A stretch of 64,000 nucleotides of DNA from Liolophura sinensis (GCF_032854445.1 NC_088301.1:50951187-51015186); one strand, 5' to 3'; positions 12,371 through 26,392 are shown, counted from the first letter of the stretch. Program-made: numbers and translations. Notes: generated by a model from the letters alone, not told the origin.

Positions 12371-14530
12371 CGCCGCCGACGAATGTCACACAATACGAAG
12401 ATGTTTGACATTGCAGCCTCCAATTGCTGAAGAGTTCCACTAACGGTCATGCAGAGTACCTTTGTTCGTTTATAGGTTCTCTTAACAGTCATGATAAGTG
12501 AGGTTATTTCCGATGAATCTTTCCCTCCAGCGTCATGTGTATTTGCTTAAAAGGAATAAATCTGTTGAATAAATAATAAATAAATAAGTAAATACCACTG
12601 ATTTTATATATACCTGTTGAAGATTTGGGATATATTATTTGAGAATAAATCAATATTTGTCGTGGATATATAGCACCGTCATGAATTTATTTACTTAAGC
12701 AGATATGGTGTGTCGTTTCAGTATTCTTTCTTTAATCATACTCATGTACAAAAGAATTGTGAAACTGTACACATGTTCAAAACTTACACAAATATGCCAA
12801 CATTCGACACAGTTTCAGTTTTTTGTGGACATATAGGCCTAATATACACGTAACTGTGAAAACTTTTGCACATGCGTATATATACAAGTCTTTTGTTGTT
12901 TTTGTATCATAGTAAAAAAAAAATGCAGTATTGACATATAATACATCCAATTACGTAAATTATGCCACTGGTTACACGTTTCCAGCGCTTTTGCTATGGT
13001 GGCTAAAAGCGACCATTCTTGACTGCGAGCTTGGCAACCCTGCGCAGGGCGCGGTTCGACCCTCCTGCGAAGTGCGCCCCCTGCAGAGAACGCGAAAGAC
13101 GCGGATTTAATGAAAAAGCGACCTCCGCGGGGCGTGGAGACGGGGATGGCATGTTATCTTTCACAATCTTTAAATTATCTGGAAATAATAGTTGCTTAAA
13201 TTCCATGATCAGAAATTTAGTGAGCTTGTCCATAAATATAAACGGCCAAAGTTAATGTTGCCAAAATATCATGCATGATATGAAATTTACTGACCTAAAT
13301 GACATTTCCTAAATGCCTTCCTCTGAAATTAACCTGGCAGAAAAATGAATCTCTACCCCGAAAAGTCGTGTGTTATCTCAATACTAAAATTATCATTAAA
13401 ACCAGCTACACTGTATTAGTAATATACTATTTTGTTTTGGCATTTCATTTAAAATTGTCTCTCTTTTACACTACACATGTGCTCAACTCAAATTAGGTTT
13501 GGAATGTTGCAATATGCCTAGCAAGTCTGGTACGTGCGTCTTTTCCTGATCTTATAAAAGAGAAATAAAAATAGCTAAAGTTTGTCTCTGACGGCAAATA
13601 CACGTGCCTTTCTGTTCCAGTGTGATGATTTATTCAAACTGTAATGTGATTTCGCGTGATCTATGTCCAAAGTTTCAGTGTATGCTTTCATTTTCCAAGA
13701 CAAAAATGTCATGAGTTTGATTGACTCAACGATAACGTAGGCCTATCCCTTCAACAACATTAACAGTGTACAATACACACACATCTTTTCAAGTGTCACA
13801 TATCAGCAGTTCGTTAAACATGTGATTTTAACATTATCTTACCGTAATTATTCCAAATGCATGACAATACATGCTGCCAGGTTTTAAGATTAATAGCTTG
13901 GAGACATGAGTCATTTAACGAAACAAATGTCTCATCATTTTGAAGATTTTAGTTAACCTTAAAAGATTTTCACGCACACCTTTTACCCCCATGATTCCAA
14001 ATAAATAGCGCTTCATACTTTTCAGATGTGTACATCGTGACATAGTGTAGGTCTCTGATATACGCTGTAGGATAAACTGGCAGATGACTTGTGCAAAGTC
14101 TACAGCCATTTCCATCCCTCTCTGTATAAGGCTTACATAGGTCACAGTTATTATGCGTTGTGGTTTTAAGAGCTAGAGTTTGCATTGTAATCTCGACAGC
14201 ATTGACTCTGGTGGTATTTACGTATGTTATTTTGTACAAACAGCAATGTTAGTGTAACAATTGTACCCTCGTCCAACGCAATGGTAAGTCCCTAATTCAT
14301 AGCTATATAGTTCTGTCAACACTTTCAGTCTAATCACCATGTAGGCCTATAGACCACATGAAGAATAGAATATATATATATACAAAGCTCAAGAGAGGTG
14401 AATATTTATTTGTACGTTTTTAAAGCTGAAAATGATTAATGTATTTGAGCCTGAAGACACCTCAAGATTGTGATTACAGCCTGCCATGTGAAATCAGCCT
14501 TCATACATACATTTAGATCTTCTTTCACGT

Positions 14531-14632
14531 GTATAACGTGAGCAATAGTTATGACGTGGGCAATAGTTATTTATGACGTGAGCAATAGTTATAGTTATGA
14601 CGTGAACACTATATGATGTAAGAAATGGTTAT
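14531..14632. repeat. short minisatellite
   Basis: About four imperfect copies of atgacgtgagcaatagtt-type units, 20-30 bp apart. Confidence 0.7.
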
Positions 14633-15068
14633 TAGTCCCCTACCGGTCAAAAATGTTAACTATGTTTGTCATGTTTGCAAGTATATGTTATGTAAAATGG
14701 CTAGGAAAAATGTACATTTTTTTTACCTCCCAAGGCATACCAATTCAATTAGCCGGAAGTGAATTTGCATAAAGGAAATACCATCTTGAACTTCGGCATC
14801 GCTGCTTAAACTAGTTATTCTGAATTGAAGCTTTTTGGTGCAGCACTTATCAATTATAAGAAAAGTTACCCATTAAGTTTCTAGTTGGGTCGATTCGCCC
14901 ATTTTCGAAATTATTGCTGTTTTTAATCTGTTGTGGACTTTGACATAGTCGTATTTTACATTGATGTCTCAAAGCAACACTTGTGGAATGATGTTGACCA
15001 TGTATACACTATAGTTTCAAAAGTGAGAAAAAGAAGACTCCTGCCATGTATATATATTTACATACATT

Positions 15069-15125
15069 TATATATATATCTATATATCTATCTATCTATC
15101 TATATATATATATATATATATATAT
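15069..15125. repeat. TA/TCTA microsatellite
   Basis: Alternating TA runs with an inner (TCTA)n block. Confidence 0.9.
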
Positions 15126-16932
15126 TTACATGCCATCCCCGCAAAATCTGGACTGCGATGTGTATTTACAATTAGAGATATAAAGGGTTACAGTATTTCC
15201 TGTAATCTTCTCACAGAACTTCTATCGCATTTACTCCACAGTAATCAACAGAATCTCGTAGGCTTATACTTCCTGCTAGTTAAAAATGTATTCAATGAAA
15301 CAAGTTAAACCACTGCTTAACAAAGTGTGTTCTGGGGTATTTTCGAATATAAAACAAAACCGATAGAAATAATTATGTTATTTTTAATGAACCAGAACCA
15401 GAGCCTCCTGCACAAGGAATTATTCACTCCGCCATGGTTTATTATTCATATATTTTTTTATATTTGATCTATGCTACTATACACATTGATGATTTCAGAA
15501 ACATCAGAATGTTTTGATTTTTAATGGACAATGTCTGCTGTTCAAATTAGACGAATTAACCAATTTTCTCATGCTTCATGTTTTATCACTATAACGTAAA
15601 GAAAAATCGCAGGTACATGAAATCAAAACCTGTTTTCAGTCTACAGGGAATCATTCTACCTGTATTATCTTAAATTTTGCGTGAAAAGGGCAGCTATTTT
15701 GACAAAAAGAAGATTAAAACAAATATTAATTATAACTCGAAGCATCATTGTGTATGATGTTGTATATAGTTTAGAAATGTAACATATACATGTTTATCAG
15801 TAGCCCACTCTATGGGTGATGATAGTTTTTCTTCTTCTTCTTTTGTCATTTCTACCTTACATTTAAGCTCAATAAAATATATTAGATAACTAGCAGAGTT
15901 ACTTCTTGTTCCGGATATCTACAACTGTATAGCGAAATCGACTGCTGGCTTTGTGAAAGATAAAACTAGATGTAAGAGATAAAGAGCAGATTGCACTTCC
16001 TGCAATGTTAGCATGCAGTGTATTGGATGGGGTTCGCCTTTCAAAATTCAAACTAACTCGTCAAGTTACAATAGACCTCTTTGAGCAAGTATGCTGAAGA
16101 TGTAATGCAACCATGTATACATGCCTATACTGTGACGAACTTTATGGGGCATATACATGTAAAAAAAAAGTGTATGTGAAGTATGTGAATATATCCTCAC
16201 AAATAGGCATGTGTTATGGGCCATTCTGTGCATTAATATTCACTAATCTGAAAGTCTACAATTCCGCACTCTGTTGGAGGAATGGGAAAGAAGGCTAAAA
16301 TGTATTTGTGGCCTCTTCCAAAGTTGCTGATTCGAATCTCGGAGTGACCGTAGCCATTTCTAAGCACTATAGAATCAGTGCTGCATCTATCAGGTTCTAT
16401 TCCAAAATAAATATATGGTTTCACAGTTTTAAATTTACTCGAATATTATACTTGCCCGTCCAATGTGAAAAATACTAATATTATACTAGTAATGCTAGAC
16501 AACATAATATATCATATTACAGTGTATATATTATTTTGTGTCAAAAGTAATATTCAGTTAATGGATGCATTTCTGATTTACTTTTAAGTCCTCGGTTTTC
16601 TGCTGTGGTACCGATATATACCTTTAGAGGCTAAAAATAAGTTTCTCCAGAAATGCTCACGTTCAAATCAAACTTCACATCCATGAATATGCTTTCCAGG
16701 GAATATCCATGTCTTACCCCTGTAGGTGCCCTGCAAAATGTTTGATACATATCCCACTCCCTCCACCACTGCAGCTATTTTGGTGTAAAATGTGGCGTGC
16801 CTCTGGAATAGTTGCAATGAAATTTAAAGCTTTGCATATCTTAGCTAAAATGACGTGACCCTATGGCGATCCTAGAAGTGAACGCATATCATTGTTTGTC
16901 AACTTTCAGATCTATCGGTGTTATCCAGGCTG

Positions 16933-17710
16933 ATGGCACATTTCAATATGGAAACAACAATGATGGACCCCAACCTGCTGACTTCACCCAAAGAAGGGTT
17001 GAAGCGAGACTTGGACAACTCGGATCTTGCATGGGTGGTCCCAATTATTCTCTTATTCATAGCTGCGTTTGTCGGGTTGGGTCTGCTGTTATTTTACTGC
17101 ATCAGAGGATCGGAGTTATGGTGTATTCGATGCCTCTATCGTTGCTGTGGAGCATGCGCAGACACTATTCATAGGAAATACAAAAGTGAAAAGGAAGAGT
17201 ATAGACGTTTGCGGGATCGCCAAGAAACAAGTGTGAAAATGAGACTGACAGGTGAACGTTTAATTAGTTTTATTCATCACTCATACGAGGCACTGGTTTG
17301 AACGTATAAATTGTAGTTAAAATATGGATTCATTAAACTAGTTAAAGTATACATATATGTATTATTATATACAAATGTTATATCAAACTTATAGAATTTG
17401 TTTATCAGTGTTGTATTCATTTTGATTCATGGCATAACGGCCGAATATCTCTCAGATAAAATAGTTTACGCACCTGGCTCTGATTCCAAATGAATTTATC
17501 TTGTATTTAACAATGCCAAGATACTACAGTACAGTCATGCAGTAAGTGCCAATGTAATTTTCTTTCTCACGAAACAAGTTCCATTCTCCCGAACAAGTTC
17601 AATTATTTCTTTTGCGTTTTTGTAACCTACTTTTTTTCTGTATATGTTTTGTAGAGTTCAACCGAAGTTATTCGGCTGGGATAAGAAACACAGATGCCCC
17701 AGATGTCTAG
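16933..17710 (+). CDS. single-pass membrane protein with juxtamembrane cysteine cluster, two exons
   Basis: Exons 16933-17251 and 17655-17710 join in phase 1 (ACAG|gtgaac and ttttgtag|AGTTC) to give 124 residues. An acceptor-like tract (aactttcag, ending at 16909) stands 23 nt before the first ATG, so an upstream UTR exon is likely. A hydrophobic segment spans residues 33-57 (WVVPIILLFIAAFVGLGLLL). Cysteines follow at 56, 64, 67, 71, 72 and 75 (CIRCLYRCCGAC), then a basic and acidic helical stretch (KYKSEKEEYRRLRDRQE) and a short polar tail. There is no clear cleavable signal, so a type III or signal-anchor topology with a cytosolic tail is inferred from the positive residues after the segment. 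The cysteines could be palmitoylated. I do not recognise the family. An internal-exon origin of the first exon is not excluded. Confidence 0.6.
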
Positions 17711-19533
17711 CCTTTGGACGTTAACAAACCCAAGAGACGTATAGAACGTAACCCTATGAGGCGTAAGCGAGAAGAAATTTCAGATTTGACTTCTGGATCC
17801 GTGCCCTGTGTCTTGGACAATATATTTCCCATTGTCATACGATTGCGCATAAATTTAGCATCATTCGAACTATTGGTAATATCTATTACGATTTCCAATG
17901 ACCATGATTTTGCTCAATATATTACGTAAATGCTTATAGCTAATTATTTTTGTTAACTGTCCGTCTGTGAAACAGGTTGACAAATTCGACACATTTTAGG
18001 TAATTTATTGTTGTCTATGTCATTCCACTGACTGAAAATGCAGATTTTGGACAAAGAAATACATGTATATTGTCTATGACTCATATCCCCACATATACAT
18101 ACAAGAAAAGTATGCTAGAATCCAGTGCTAGAAATACTTAAAGGGAAAGAAAATATAAAAATAACGTAAGAATCAGTGGCAAGACCTTTAAAAATTGTAT
18201 CTGAAAATTACTTCACATATTTTTTAGATTTCTTTTTCACTGAATTAAAACTGTCAAACGTTTTGGATTGCACAGTGGGCTGTATGGGCCATATACGCCG
18301 CAAATGACGTCACGACAATTTTTTTCTCTGGTCGTCATATAGGGGTTTAATGTCAGATTCTCTTTCTCTTGCACAGGCACACTGCTTGATGGTTCATAAA
18401 AACTTTATTCAGGCCTGAAAATAGGCCTAGAAGATGAAGTGAAAGTTGTGTGTTGTATTTAAATTTGGTACTTAAAGCCCACCTTACAATACACACATTT
18501 ATTATGCAATGGATAAAATCTATATAGCATATACCTCATTTTATTGTGAGTCATACCAGACAGGATGATATAAATTCGGTTTTGAGCAACGAGAACACAT
18601 GCATTGCATGTCAGTGGCACATTGATTCAATAAATAGAAGTCATATGTATACGTGTGTATAGGATTATATAAAGACATTTATGAGCAGTTTGCCGTTCCT
18701 GCATTGAATGATATTAAAAGCATCGTGAAGTAGATGTTTTCAATGCCATTGCATTATCGCTCATGTTTGAAATCATTAAAAAATGTTTTAAGCGTATAAA
18801 ATATTGCATGATATACTATGTATAAAGCGAAACAGTTTTAAATTATAACATGCAAAAAATAAAAAGCAGTCAAACGTATGCGCCATATGAAATTTGAGCG
18901 TATAGTCTTTGTTCAGCAGTCTACGACATTTTCATTGTGATCAATGCCACTCACCAGCATGGTGAAATCCGCCTCAATCTAGAACTGTCCATTCAAAATA
19001 CATAATGAAGGAATTTATTATGAACTTCGGGCACTACTGAAGCAACCCAAATGCTGAATACGAAACAGACGAGGAGTGAAGATGGGATATTGGCACAAAG
19101 CGATGGGATGATCACACGAAGCGATCGACTGATAGAAGTAAGCAGTGAGATGATGGCACAAAGGTCTGCGCGATATCACAAATCGATGGCACGCTTAGTG
19201 TCATTGCTTCGTGTCAACGTCTCATTTGTGCATTGGGTGCATCTAGGCTACATAGATTGTAGCTAGCGAGTGTGGTTTGAAGTTAAATGAATAGACAACA
19301 CTATACCATATGTATATATGTATCGATAAAGTATCTCGCATAGGGTTTATGATGCTGCATAAGCAAAATATCATAATTCAGTGTAATCAAATTCGCGCAC
19401 ATTGAGAAAATCGAAAACACGTGCATCCTATCAAATTTATCCAGTTACAGTTATTTCAGTTATTTCTGTAACCCGAGACGGCAGCTGTTTCCACTAAAGT
19501 ATCGCAAACACTATTTTGCGTTTTAGGTTGATA
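17711..19533. other. no gene seen
   Basis: AT-rich sequence downstream of the small membrane-protein gene. No poly(A) signal is close to the stop, and there is no other supported feature. Confidence 0.4.
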
Positions 19534-19963
19534 GGCCACAGACCCCCATTACAACTTCCGTTTTTCGGTAGGACGAATGTGATTCTCTATATTTTATGGT
19601 GTAAAGTCTTTTTTGCCGCCAGCCTGCCGTTTTTGGTGTACAGGTGCATACTTGGTATCAAAATGAAGGAAATTGTCTAAGCTTTGGGCAAGTATGAGTT
19701 TTAATGATGAAAGTTTGAAATTCTGGGCGTGAGGACACAAGGAGACAGGTGGTGATGGGTCTGCAAGTGACATCCCTCCCATCTGCCGGCACAGAAAAGT
19801 CCAGATTTTGACGGTCAAACTATGTCAAGATTTTTATGGCTTCTTTCTGACACGCTAGGCCAGGTATGCAACAAAGCTTATTGGCTACCGAATGTTTGGG
19901 ACTGAGCTACAGCGCTAAACCTTAACATTGTCGCTTATGGAAAATTAATGGGGGTCTGTGGCC
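19534..19963. mobile_element. MITE-like element with perfect 18-bp terminal inverted repeats
   Basis: ggccacagacccccatta at 19534-19551 is exactly complementary to 19946-19963. Possible 3-bp direct repeats (ata) lie on both sides. The interior of about 400 bp has no transposase-like ORF, so a non-autonomous DNA transposon is inferred. Confidence 0.65.
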
Positions 19964-22617
19964 ATATTGGTGGGATACGGGTAGCACGAGATTGTGATTC
20001 CAGTTGCTCTAACTTGGCGAATCCCTTGTCCTATATTTGACTATATTATATAATTATAACTAGAAAATGTGTGTGTCATTCACAAACGCTAAAGCAGAAG
20101 CCATATGTTTCAGCTACTACATGCATGACCCTGACCCTTATGCCGAATTTAAATAACTCCTGCAGTTCGCAATCTTACAGGATTATTGTCCAGGCTTATT
20201 ATTTTTTCATAATTAGATACTCCTGTATATATTGTTAAATTGAAAGTGCCAATTAAATTGAACTGGCGCTTAAAATCACTAGATAATGAGGCTGGTTTAT
20301 TCATTTTCCCCCTCAACCTTGAGCTGTTATAGCTTCGCCATTTCGTTCAGTGTTAAAAAAAATGCTGCAAGAGCGACAACAAGCATATCGCATTTCTCCA
20401 CGAAATGGTTACCTGTTCTGTATATGATTGTAAAAACAGATCGTGAAAAAGGCGTGGATTTACAGCACAAAATGAAAGGATTTTGTACACACCAAAAACT
20501 GCTTACGACAATTTACAGCTGAAAGCTCCAAGAGGAATAAAGCTATATGTCCACAACGGCAGCTCCACACTGTAGTTATGGTTGAAAACTGATAGATTGC
20601 CGTCGCATATAGGTATGAATTTAGAGTCCCTTGGTGAAAAGATTGATAGTTATTGCGAAGCCAACATTGGGAAAAATAGCAAATAAATATTAAGTCGTAA
20701 GTTAAACACACGAAATGTACAGGATAACGCTATTGCCAAGCAGTCCGTATTGTCAGTGCGGTTTGAAATGCGTGGGCAAATGCCATGGGTTCAAATGAAT
20801 ACCACAGTATACTTGCTTCTGTGTAGCTAGAATCGATCTCAAAAATGGCATCGTTTTGATGCGCATTCCCATCTTATTTAGGCCAGCTCGACGTGGGTTG
20901 GCCATCTATATGACGTCACCCGATGAGCCGTACTGCGTAGGCGGGCAGCTGGAGATCGGCTATAGGACAGGAAATGTATTGGTCTGGTGGATTTAAGTCA
21001 TTTTTACGTTTCTCAGATGCCCTCCCGGTAACATTCCGTTTAAAGATGATGTGGTCTTTATAATTACGACCAGAAGCTAAAGCTAGACACTGATCCTTTA
21101 ATGTAGAGATGAACCAAGCTTTATGAGATCTTTACTCAGGTTTCTCCGAAACTTAGTAAAAAGATTTTCTCTTCATGAAAGTCGCCTTGATCGCCTTGAT
21201 CAGTCGCCTTGATCTTCAATCTCAATATTACATGCATGAAGCAAATGCCCCAGGTCTATGTCACAAATATGAAAGAAAGAAATGTACTAGTCGTGCATAT
21301 CCACTATTTGAGAGAAAAGATAGAAAGCTGAGAAAATAGATAAAATTTAACTTTATCACCTTGACCTGCATGGTTTAGCAAGTAACTTGGTAACAAGATT
21401 TTTAGCATCTACCTGATAGCCTCATGACCTTTTACCCTGAGCATGATGTAAATACCATGATCAGAGTCCTTGAGGTCTTGATGAAATTTACAAAACAAAA
21501 TGTGACGAAGACGGCAGCGATGAAGATGGCAGCGACAACGGATAAAAGCTGTGAAGATTATATTTGAATCGCTATCCGAACGGAGGCGGGGTCAACGATG
21601 AGCGAGTATTTACATCTGAAGGTATGTCAAGAACGTTTCGAGTGGCTGCGGTGGTTTTCTCTGGGATATTGACTTTCAGAGTATTAATACAATACATATT
21701 TCTTGAATATGTCTTAGCAGAGTTAAAAACAGCTTTTAATGTACAAGACTTAGTTAGAGAGCAGTATTGGAGCGGGATCGGGAAAATGCCGAGCTTTCCA
21801 TATCCCATGTAGCTTGGTGTAGAACGTTTTATTTTGAGTAATCGTTTAAACAGTTGTTCAGTACCTGAAGTTTTTCCAGCTCAGCAATTATGTGATAGCC
21901 ATGAGCTTTTTGTTGTTCAGATTAAAACATTTCAGCTATTTTGGTTTCTTCTAGCAAAAGACAGATTGAATGACCTTTTTAAAGTACTTTTTTTCAATTT
22001 CCAGTGTTCACAGTAGTTTCAAAGCAATTTCAAAGATGCCGTCATTTCACTAGATAGATAACAGCATCGCCGACATAAGTTTGGTCCAGAGGCTGCCAAC
22101 CGGTGTCGAAAGCCTTGCTAAAATCAATAAAAGTACATGATAACCGTTTACAGTTATTAGAGAAAAGCTTGTGACCATTGTGTTGTATTCCTTTCGGAAA
22201 CTGGCTTGACATTTAGACACAATATCGTGTCTGTGACCGAAATTCCAGTATTTCACACAGACTGTATTGCAGTTACGATTTCTTCGTTTGTAGATCTATG
22301 TTAAATAATTGCAACTTGTGGGTGCCATGGGCGATAACTCCATCCCGCCGAAAATAGAAATGTATGTACTGTCCACACTAAAGTTTTACCTGTCATGTCA
22401 TTCAATAAAACTGAATAATAACTGCATATAGTATGCCTGTACGCCATACGCCTGGTTAAATATTTTTCTGTATGTGATGTTGTCAAGCACTATACAGGTT
22501 CATCAGTATTTTACCAAAAAAAAAAAAAAAGTACTGCCCATATACTTATTACAGCGCATGTGCCGCTCCCTACACTCGCTTTACGTCACTCTCATTACTC
22601 GACTAATTTGACCTAAA
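19964..22617. other. no confident gene
   Basis: Contains a small tandem of cgccttgatc words at 21180-21213 and only short frames without recognisable domains. Confidence 0.35.
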
Positions 22618-23253
22618 ACCTAGGGCACACGGACAACATTTGTTGTCGACAAATCAGATTTTCAAATCTCGGTGTCAGATGATCCGAAATATCGGTTATC
22701 CGCACACGAGCAAGATTTGTTGTCGATTTTTAAAAAAGATTTCATCGGCGAAAATCGGAACATTCAAGGTCATGTGACTCAAAAAAGTTGTGTCACGGCT
22801 TCCATTTTGTATGTACTCACATGACATGCTTGTAGACACATGACACTGATTGGTTGATGTAGACGACAGCGATCTCACAAAATCCAAGATCATGTTTTGA
22901 TTGATTGATTTATTTATTTGATTGGTGTTTTACGCCGTACTCATGAATATTTCGCTTATACGAGGACTGCCGACATTATAGCGGGAGAAAACAGAGCAAA
23001 ACCCGGGGAAACCCACGACCATCCGCAGGTTGCTGCAAGACCTTCCTTCTTACTACCGGAGAAGAAGCCAGCATGAGCTGGACTTGAGCTTGTTTGTTAC
23101 ACAAAGTCAAATAAGTTGAATCTTTGGTTGAAATGTTCCAGACTCAGGAATTCTTATGATGGTTACACACACACGAGTAAATTTCGAGGATTTTTGTTGT
23201 CTGGATCAAGAAATCTCGTTTTCAATAACAAATGTTGTCAGAGTCCGCTGGGC
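22618..23253. mobile_element. TTAA-type MITE, copy 1, with a nested SINE
   Basis: The outer parts match the element at 44619-45078 in reverse orientation. The ends carry ggacaacatttgttgtcg (left) and aacaaatgttgtcagagtcc (right). A family A SINE interrupts the centre (about 22902-23092). The outermost bases are degraded and no clean TTAA duplication remains. Confidence 0.7.
22902..23092 (-). mobile_element. SINE family A, head-less, nested in a MITE
   Basis: Conserved body from the tail (tttatttatttgattggtgt) to catgagctggacttgagc. The tRNA-like head is absent. Confidence 0.85.
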
Positions 23254-23952
23254 TGCGCTGAATCCTGTTGGGTACCTGTACATAAGGATAGTAATTAGAT
23301 GAAGAGAATGTGTGCATAGGTATCAAGTATAAATAGAAAGAAAGGTTGAAACATATTGTTTTCTGACATGACTGTGACATCCTTTTCATTTAAAAATGAT
23401 GATATTGCAAGGCAATATAGCTAATGGCTAAAATTTAGGTGGAATATCACGTTCGTAGTGTGAGTTACAGACGAATAGTTGTTCTTGTGTTTCATATCTA
23501 TTAGCGTAACATTATCTCTGGTTTTGCCAATAAACACACGAAGGCATTCAACGAAGATGAATATTTGATACTAGGCTAAACTACGCACTTTACCCTGCCT
23601 GTGAAAGTAGCCTACAGTGTATCTGTTTCCAGTCAAGTTTCTTCAAGTTGCTGTGGATGGATCAAACTACCTGGCTCTCATACCGTGACCGTTAAACAAC
23701 TGTATGTCTGTGATTACCCAACGAGCACTTATTGTTTCTCGTAGGAACAGCGATAACCAGAACGCACAATAATCCACATATAAAGCTAAAATGCTAAATA
23801 CATGTGTACTGTGTATCAAAAGTTACTTCCCCTTTGTACGGAAACCTTAATTATTAGATTTGTTAGCTAAGCATGCAAAGCTAACGGTAAGAAACGCTCG
23901 GACTTCAGAAGTCGCTAATGCCAATAATTTATGCTGTGCTAATTCACATATG

Positions 23953-24035
23953 CGATGGCCTATTATGTTGGGAGGAAACCGTGCGGAGGGCGGGGAAGCC
24001 TACCACCATACACGGGGGACACGAGAGGAAGCAAG
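23953..24035 (-). mobile_element. degenerate SINE family A body fragment
   Basis: gttgggaggaaaccgtgcgg and the following gggaagcctaccaccat correspond to the family A body; the ends are lost. Confidence 0.5.
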
Positions 24036-25469
24036 CATCGTCTAAATTAAGTACCTCAATTGTTTAAAACAACTAATCTTCTAATATGTTTATTCTGCAG
24101 TTGTTCTGAGTCAAATAAATGTCAGCAAAATAAGTTAATGTTACATATATGGAATAATAATGGCTAGGTTGATTATGTCTGGACGTTCAGTGTCAATCCA
24201 TGCAGATGCCTTCTTTGCACATTGCATGGTCACACACAGAACAGTCTTAGTCCCATAGCTATTACCCGGTACGTCTGAAAACTTATACTCAGCTGGTAAT
24301 AAATTAATACCTAGGACAAAATATACTTTTTAATTGTACTTTATAAGTAAGGTTTAGATATTGTATCATCCATGCATATCACCTGCTAATAAAGACTTCA
24401 TGGATGTCTGGTGACATCTCCATGATAGGACTGCAGTTATTCCGAACTACTGTATACTTGAATGACCCAGTGAAGAGTTTAGTATTGACCATCATCGCAC
24501 GCAGGTTTATGGAGGTTAAGGAGACTCGAAATAGCACCACTTGACTATAAGCTACAATAGCTACTTTCAATATTTCCGAATTCATATACAGATGCCAGAA
24601 ATTTTCTAACACAATTGCATGGCTATTTTAAATTTATATACCTGTACTACATTAGACGTTTATGGGTTCTGTGATAATAATGCAGAAGTCAAGGCAACAC
24701 CACATAAATTCCAAACGTTACATAAAACTTAAATAAAATGAACCAAAGATCATGGCAATAGGATAAAACACTTGTATACCCTTTGACATTTACATCGTGA
24801 TGCCTCGACTTCATTATTTTAAACTTTAATCCAAACTCGAGAAAAACACAATAAGGTTGTCCTGTATCAAAATACGTTTATAAACCACCCGTCATCCAGG
24901 GCATGGCAATTCAATGTTAATGTATGTTGCAAAAGTTATTTCATCTTGGAAGTCAACACAGCTTCTGCTTTCATTCGAATTTATTTCATAATAATTTGGG
25001 TTAATTAAGATGACAATATACATCAATTACATCGGTTGAAAACTTTTTGTAAGGCGAAATATCGCCCCAAGACAACACTTGAGTTCCCAAATATATGCTA
25101 GTCGCCACCATTGTTTAGATGGATATATTTCTTTCTTTGCCCGTGTATGTGGGTTGTTCACAATCACCAATATATGGCTATGTGAACAGAATAAACATTT
25201 GAAAGTTTAATTTTAATCGTTTCTGCAAGTCGTCGAAGCCTTCTTCACAGGACATTTAACAGGTAAGGACCAAGCATCATAATTAACTTGTTTGTATTGA
25301 GACCACTCATACGCACTGTTCATGCATACCTCTCCTTCACATTCACGTCAGTAGCCAGTGTCTCCGTTAAAAACTTACAAACAATATGCAAGATGTATTT
25401 ATGGCCCATAATCCCTCACTTAGGTTCTAACTGTATGACTAATTCCCTTTTAGCCACCTAAGGATGGTC

Positions 25470-25580
25470 CGTTGTTTCTCCTTAGGCTCTGCCCGGTTTC
25501 CTACCCCCAATATGTTGGCCGCCGTCGTATAGGTGAAATATTATTGAGTACAGCGTTAAAACACCAAATAAATATATAAA
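25470..25580 (+). mobile_element. SINE family A, 5'-truncated, plus orientation
   Basis: Runs from ggctctgcccggtttcctac through ggccgccgtcgtataggtga to the tail aacaccaaataaatatataaa. Confidence 0.8.
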
Positions 25581-25602
25581 TTTGATATTAGTCACATTTT
25601 AT

Positions 25603-25720
25603 GATGTATCTACTGGACCACTGAAGTCATAGGCTCGAATCCAGCTCTCTCTGGTTCGGCTTCGGCTTTAAATGAGAAGGTTATCAGTTTCCTGTCACAA
25701 CGACCCATAACAACTACCTA
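25603..25720 (+). mobile_element. tRNA-derived SINE, family B, second copy
   Basis: Shares ctcgaatccagctctctctg and ggcttcggctttaaatg with the copy at 4225-4440. Confidence 0.5.
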
Positions 25721-26382
25721 TATCCATGTACTAACATCTCACCATAACATTCACCCTTCATACAAAATACAAATTCATTTCATCTATTAGTTTTCATGAA
25801 TTTAGTGGACATTACACAAAGTCGGTCGTGTTCTTCTGCCACGGCTACAGTTTAATAATACTTCTCGCAAGATTCTTTAACAAACAATGATTCAACATTA
25901 ACAGATGTTTAATACATGTTATAAAATTATTTCAATGCTATATAATACCATTGGCGGCTGTTACATTGTGCTTTTGTAGGTAGTCACGGCTATCCCATGT
26001 GGTTCTATCACATGTCTTCATTAGACTCAAGAAAATTTCAGTCTGCTCTGAGTAAGATAGACAGAACTGAAATATCAGGTTATGGAACAGTCAGCTGTTA
26101 TATGACCCAGAATTCATATCAGAGTCCAGGCCAACCTACTTCTGTCAGATCGACGATAATCTTAATTTGACCTATTACTGGCTTCAACCTTTCCCCGCTA
26201 CAAAACAGGTTATCGTTGCTGGTTGAGACAGGAGCACTGCACGTCTGGAAAAAGCAGAGGTAGATCAATCCAGGCAAATCTGGGCAGCCTACGGGTAATC
26301 TAGGCTATCTGTCAGAAAGTGAATCGCATGAGAAATTACCGTGAAACCACTTGAAAAATGTCCACATTTCAGAGCACATTAG

Positions 26383-26392
26383 GTATATATAT

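Larger units (their letters stand above)
12371..16932. other. intergenic sequence; no confident gene
   Basis: Holds the GEMIN2 promoter side (no TATA seen), a B-box-like word gcgcggttcgaccctcc near 13050 without a full tRNA fold, a short minisatellite and a microsatellite (listed separately). The exon at 16.9 kb begins at its right end. Confidence 0.35.
23254..26382. other. no confident gene
   Basis: AT-rich sequence with SINE relics (listed) and only short frames without recognisable domains. Confidence 0.35.

Noticed and set aside
13040..13075. B-box-like word gcgcggttcgaccctcc suggesting a tRNA
   Set aside because: No acceptor stem or A box at the right distance could be paired by eye.
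21564..21812. 82-codon plus-strand ORF, or a short first exon (MSEYLHLK then gtatgt)
   Set aside because: No promoter elements, partner exon or domain were found.
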